Of a stretch of DNA of 18,118 nt, positions 15,320 to 18,118 are shown one piece after another. Made by a program: the position numbers and the translations under genes. This DNA comes from Gp6-AA40 sp046732795 (GTDB taxonomy: Bacteria > Acidobacteriota > Vicinamibacteria > Vicinamibacterales > UBA2999): assembly GCA_046732795.1 (NCBI GenBank), contig JBKPNV010000207.1, forward strand, positions 1 to 18,118, written 5' to 3'. Numbering within the stretch: the first letter of the stretch is position 1; each line of letters begins with the position of its first letter. The notes beneath the pieces were generated by a model. It was not told where the DNA came from. It saw only the letters and a list, made by a program, of their open reading frames with translations, and searched no databases.

Positions 15320-15341
15320 TCACGATTCACTGCCTGACACC
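15320..15341 (-). repeat. REP-like repeat, inverted copy 3
   Basis: The reverse complement of copies 1 and 2 over 22 bases, opening TCACGATTCACTGCC. It ends 2 bases before the stop codon of the propeller gene, so the inverted pair may also act as a transcript-end hairpin for that gene. Extragenic palindromes of this kind are usually spread by a REP-associated transposase (RAYT) encoded elsewhere. Confidence 0.8.
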
Positions 15342-15343
15342 AG

Positions 15344-16426
15344 CTACGGCACGAAAACCACACCCCACGGGCGATTGCCAACCATCACCTTGGCCTTCAC
15401 CGTACGCGACGGCACATCCACGATCGAGACGTCGTTGGACGGTCCGTTGGCGGTGAAAACCGTGTTGCCGTCGGCTGAGACGGCAATCCCCCACGGCCGA
15501 TCACCCACTTCGATCGACGCCACGGGCTTGTTCGTTGCGGTGTCGATGATGACGACGTTCTTGCCACGCCCGGTGGTCACGAAGATCTGCTTGCCGTCAG
15601 GCGACGCCGCAACGCCCATGGGTCGGACCATCTCGCCGCTCAGCTTGATCGTGTCGATGACTTGATGCTTCATCGCATCGATCACCGCTAACGACCCGCC
15701 GTTCTCCGAGGACACGTACGCGCGTGAACTGTCGGGCAGAAATGCAGTCGATCGCGGACGCGGACCAACATCCATCATCTTCAGTACCTTGAGCGCAGCG
15801 GTGTCGATGACGGCGACCTGCCCATCTTCTTCCGAGGTGACGTAGACGACCTGCCCGTCCGGCCGCATCTCCACGCCCTCGGGTTCGCCGCCGACCTTCA
15901 GGCTGGCCAGCACATGACCATCATCCTCGGCGACGACGCTCGCCTCGCCGACGTCTTCGTTCGCCACGAACAGGCGCGAGCCGTCCTGACTGACGGCCAT
16001 CTGTTCCGGATCGGAGCCGGCCTTCACGATTCGCAGCAGCTTGTGATCCGCCACACTGACGACGCCGATCCCGTCCGCGCGCTTGTCGGCGGGCGGCAGC
16101 TTGCTCTCGTCTACGCCAGGGCCCGCGATTGGCGAGCCGCTGAGGGCAACGTAGAGCGTCGATCCGTCGGGGCTGACGCGGATGCCGCGCGGACGCTTAC
16201 CAACGGGGATCGTTGTGATGACCTTCCGCGCGGCGACGTCGATGACGCTGATGTCGCCGCCGACTTCGTTCGTGACGAACAGGCGTCCCCCGGCGGGATG
16301 GGCGTCGGCGGCAGGCGCCGGCGCAGTCGTCGTGGCTGTGCCAGATGAGGGAGCCTCGCCCGTCGAGCATGCAGCCGCGAAGGCAAAACAGAGGAGAAAG
16401 GTTCCTTTGACTGCTAGTCGAGCCAT
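15344..16426 (-). CDS. Seven-bladed YVTN-type beta-propeller lipoprotein
   Basis: A 360-residue protein from the ATG at 16426, chosen because GAGGAG lies 5 bases upstream; an ATG at 16441 would add five residues. The N-terminus ends in an AAAC lipobox (Cys20), then a Thr/Ala/Pro-rich linker to about 45. Seven repeats of about 42-50 residues follow, each of the form LFVTNE..GDISVIDVA..KVI.TIPVG.RPRGI.VSPDG, the YVTN family pattern. The propeller should be periplasmic. Related proteins occur beside PQQ-dependent dehydrogenases, and a sugar dehydrogenase of that type is the next gene downstream, so a shared role is plausible but unproved. A purely structural or cell-surface binding role is also possible. 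Confidence 0.9.
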   Translation of the reverse strand: MARLAVKGTFLLCFAFAAACSTGEAPSSGTATTTAPAPAADAHPAGGRLFVTNEVGGDISVIDVAARKVITTIPVGKRPRGIRVSPDGSTLYVALSGSPIAGPGVDESKLPPADKRADGIGVVSVADHKLLRIVKAGSDPEQMAVSQDGSRLFVANEDVGEASVVAEDDGHVLASLKVGGEPEGVEMRPDGQVVYVTSEEDGQVAVIDTAALKVLKMMDVGPRPRSTAFLPDSSRAYVSSENGGSLAVIDAMKHQVIDTIKLSGEMVRPMGVAASPDGKQIFVTTGRGKNVVIIDTATNKPVASIEVGDRPWGIAVSADGNTVFTANGPSNDVSIVDVPSRTVKAKVMVGNRPWGVVFVP

Positions 16427-16455
16427 GAGTGCTCCTCGCATGACAATTCTCGTAG

Positions 16456-16477
16456 CCCGGGTTCTGCTTTTCGGACC
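16456..16477. other. Hairpin in the divergent propeller/PepSY intergenic region
   Basis: CCGGGTTC and GGACCCGG pair (one G-T pair) around an 8-base loop. The hairpin lies in the 157-base gap between the divergent genes. No T-run follows on either strand. It may be a regulatory site. Confidence 0.35.
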
Positions 16478-16546
16478 CGGCTCTCGAGGTAGGTCTATAA
16501 AGCAAGACCCGCCCTACGGCATAGGATTCCGCCCACGCTTGATGGG

Positions 16547-16552
16547 TATACT
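16547..16552 (+). promoter_or_regulatory. Possible -10 element for the PepSY gene
   Basis: TATACT matches the sigma-70 -10 consensus at five of six bases, and lies 32 bases before the ATG. No good -35 element stands 16-18 bases upstream, so the promoter, if real, needs activation or another sigma factor. Confidence 0.3.
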
Positions 16553-16583
16553 AGCTCGCCAGCGAGTCCGTTTAGAGAGTCAT

Positions 16584-18118
16584 ATGACACAGTTGCGTAA
16601 GTGGCTCATCCTGACCCATCGCTACGTCGGGATCGCTTTGAGCGTGATTTTCGTGTCCTGGTTCGCGTCCGGGATCGCGATGCTCTACGGACGTGGCATG
16701 CCACGTCTCACGTCCGACATGCGACTCGAACGCCTGGCACCGATCGATACGTCGGCCGTCCACCTCGCCGCGTCCGAAGCACTCGATCGTGCCGAGCTCG
16801 ATGGTTCTGATCGGGTCACGTTGCTCACTGTGATGGGCAGGCCCGCATATCGTTTGGGTGCGGGTGGCGAGTCGACCACCGTCTTTGCGGACAACGGCGA
16901 GCTGCTAGGCGACATCGACGCTGCCCAGGCGCGCACTGTCGCCGCCGACTTCGTGCGCCTCCCGGAGAACCGCCTGCACCACGTCGCCAGGCTCACCGAG
17001 CCTGATCAATGGTCGTTGACGCTCCGCCAGGGCCCGATGCACAAGTTCACGGTCGACGACGAAGCCGGCACCGAGGTGTACGTGTCGGAACGCAATGCCG
17101 ACGTGACCGTGCTGACCACGAGAGCCAGCCGCGCGCTCGCATGGGTGGGAGCGATCCCGCACTTCCTCTACTTCGCACCGCTGCGTCTGAACCAGCCGCT
17201 GTGGCGCGCCGTCGTGCTGTGGACCTCCGGGATCGGCATCCTGCTCGCGCTCCTGGGCATCGTGCTCGGCATCCTGCAACTCAGGATCACGCGGCCATTC
17301 AGCGTGAAGCGCCTGGGATCGTATCTCCCGTATTCGGGCTGGCTGCGTTGGCATTACGTCAGCGGGCTGGTCTTCGGCGTGTTCACGCTGACGTTTGTGT
17401 TCAGCGGCTGGTTATCGATGGAGCCGTGGGGCTGGGCGACGAGCGCCGGGCGCTTCGGTGGCGGGCTCCGCGAAGCGTTCACCAGCAACGCCGGCGATGT
17501 GAATGCGTTTCGCGCGTTGCACGCCGACGCGTGGCAAACGCTCGCCGGCGGAAGACCGATCAAAGAGGTTGAGTACGTTCGTATACAGGAGGAACCATTC
17601 TTCATCGTGCGGCGCGACCCGGATCCAACCGCCGGCACTGAAGTTCGCGGACACGAGCCGTACTTCGCAGTCCGATCGCGCGACGCGGCACAGACGGTCG
17701 TCAACGCGCGCACGCTCCAAGTTCACGGTCAGGACTTCCCTGCTGCGTCGCTGCTCGATCGAGTGCGACGCGCAGTTCCCGGCACCGCAATCTCGAACGC
17801 CGAGATGCTGACAACCTACGATTCGTATTACTACTCGCGTGATGGACTCGCGCCGTTGCCGGTCTTGCGCGTCAAGCTGGACGATCCCGATCGTACGTGG
17901 CTCTACATCGATCCGCGGATGAGCCAGCTGGTGGGACGTATTCACCGGTTCGATCGAGCCGAGCGGTGGCTCTACAACGGCCTGCACAGCCTGGACTTCT
18001 CGTTCTGGTATTACCGGCGTCCCTTGTGGGATGTCGTGATGATTCTCCTCAGTCTCGGCGGTCTCACGACGAGCGCGATCGGGTTGTGCCTCGGCCTGAA
18101 GCGTGTCGTGCGCGGCGT
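16584..18118 (+). CDS. PepSY domain transmembrane protein (3' end cut by window edge)
   Basis: An open frame of 511 codons from ATG at 16584 to the window end. It begins MTQLRKWLILTHRYVGIALS, a first helix with the WLxxHRYVG pattern of PepSY_TM proteins (about residues 8-35). A periplasmic PepSY-like part follows to about 185, then a helical pair near 200-240 and 255-280, a second large periplasmic part with LYIDPRMSQLVGRIHRFDRAERWLYN near 435-460, HSLDF, and a final helix around 485-510. Such proteins are often iron-regulated and adjacent to siderophore receptors; some are thought to reduce ferric siderophores at the membrane. No TonB receptor is in the window, but could follow. The gene is divergent from the propeller lipoprotein. 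Confidence 0.88.
   Translation, partial: MTQLRKWLILTHRYVGIALSVIFVSWFASGIAMLYGRGMPRLTSDMRLERLAPIDTSAVHLAASEALDRAELDGSDRVTLLTVMGRPAYRLGAGGESTTVFADNGELLGDIDAAQARTVAADFVRLPENRLHHVARLTEPDQWSLTLRQGPMHKFTVDDEAGTEVYVSERNADVTVLTTRASRALAWVGAIPHFLYFAPLRLNQPLWRAVVLWTSGIGILLALLGIVLGILQLRITRPFSVKRLGSYLPYSGWLRWHYVSGLVFGVFTLTFVFSGWLSMEPWGWATSAGRFGGGLREAFTSNAGDVNAFRALHADAWQTLAGGRPIKEVEYVRIQEEPFFIVRRDPDPTAGTEVRGHEPYFAVRSRDAAQTVVNARTLQVHGQDFPAASLLDRVRRAVPGTAISNAEMLTTYDSYYYSRDGLAPLPVLRVKLDDPDRTWLYIDPRMSQLVGRIHRFDRAERWLYNGLHSLDFSFWYYRRPLWDVVMILLSLGGLTTSAIGLCLGLKRVVRG

Noticed and set aside
15227..15341. A CRISPR array
   Set aside because: Only three copies occur, one is inverted, and the spacers differ in length; no cas genes are near. 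A REP-like element fits better.

Overview
The window is about 18 kb of GC-rich bacterial chromosome. Gene content (an alternative complex III operon, a stand-alone octaheme cytochrome, DUF1259, DUF4159, a PQQ-type sugar dehydrogenase, a PepSY membrane protein) and the codon use suggest a Gram-negative respiring bacterium, most likely an acidobacterium of the Vicinamibacteria type. That assignment is inference; there is no rRNA or other marker gene. Thirteen protein genes are supported. Two run off the window: actD at the left edge and the PepSY gene at the right edge. I see no tRNA, rRNA, CRISPR array, transposase or prophage gene. No stretch of 300 bases or more lacks a gene.

Region 1 (1-5931, minus strand) is a respiratory operon read right to left: a monoheme cytochrome c, a five-heme ActA-like cytochrome, a Tat-exported molybdopterin-type subunit (ActB1), a four-cluster iron-sulfur protein (ActB2), the quinol-site membrane protein ActC (NrfD family) and ActD. 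The last three are joined by 4-base overlaps. Together they would oxidise quinol at the membrane and pass electrons through iron-sulfur clusters and hemes to a periplasmic acceptor. The operon departs from textbook ACIII in three ways: ActB is split in two, ActB1 keeps an intact four-cysteine cluster motif, and the first heme site of ActA is CX3CH instead of CXXCH.

Region 2 (6055-8543, plus strand) holds a lipoprotein of unknown function with a possible kinase-like residue pattern and a CNNM/CorC-type membrane protein. Two perfect palindromes lie between them. Region 3 (8553-10723, minus strand) holds a secreted DUF4159 protein and an unusual glycosyltransferase-like protein.

Region 4 (10853-13852, plus strand) holds an octaheme cytochrome c, a small exported protein with features of an 8-stranded outer-membrane barrel that starts 2 bases after the cytochrome stop, and a secreted protein with two DUF1259 domains. 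The upstream divergent region carries two dyads of identical geometry. Region 5 (13920-16426, minus strand) holds a seven-bladed YVTN propeller lipoprotein followed by a PQQ-dependent sugar dehydrogenase, with three copies of a REP-like repeat between them. Region 6 (16584-end, plus strand) is a PepSY transmembrane protein divergent from the propeller gene.

The dominant theme is periplasmic electron transfer: three separate c-type cytochromes, a quinol oxidoreductase and a PQQ dehydrogenase.
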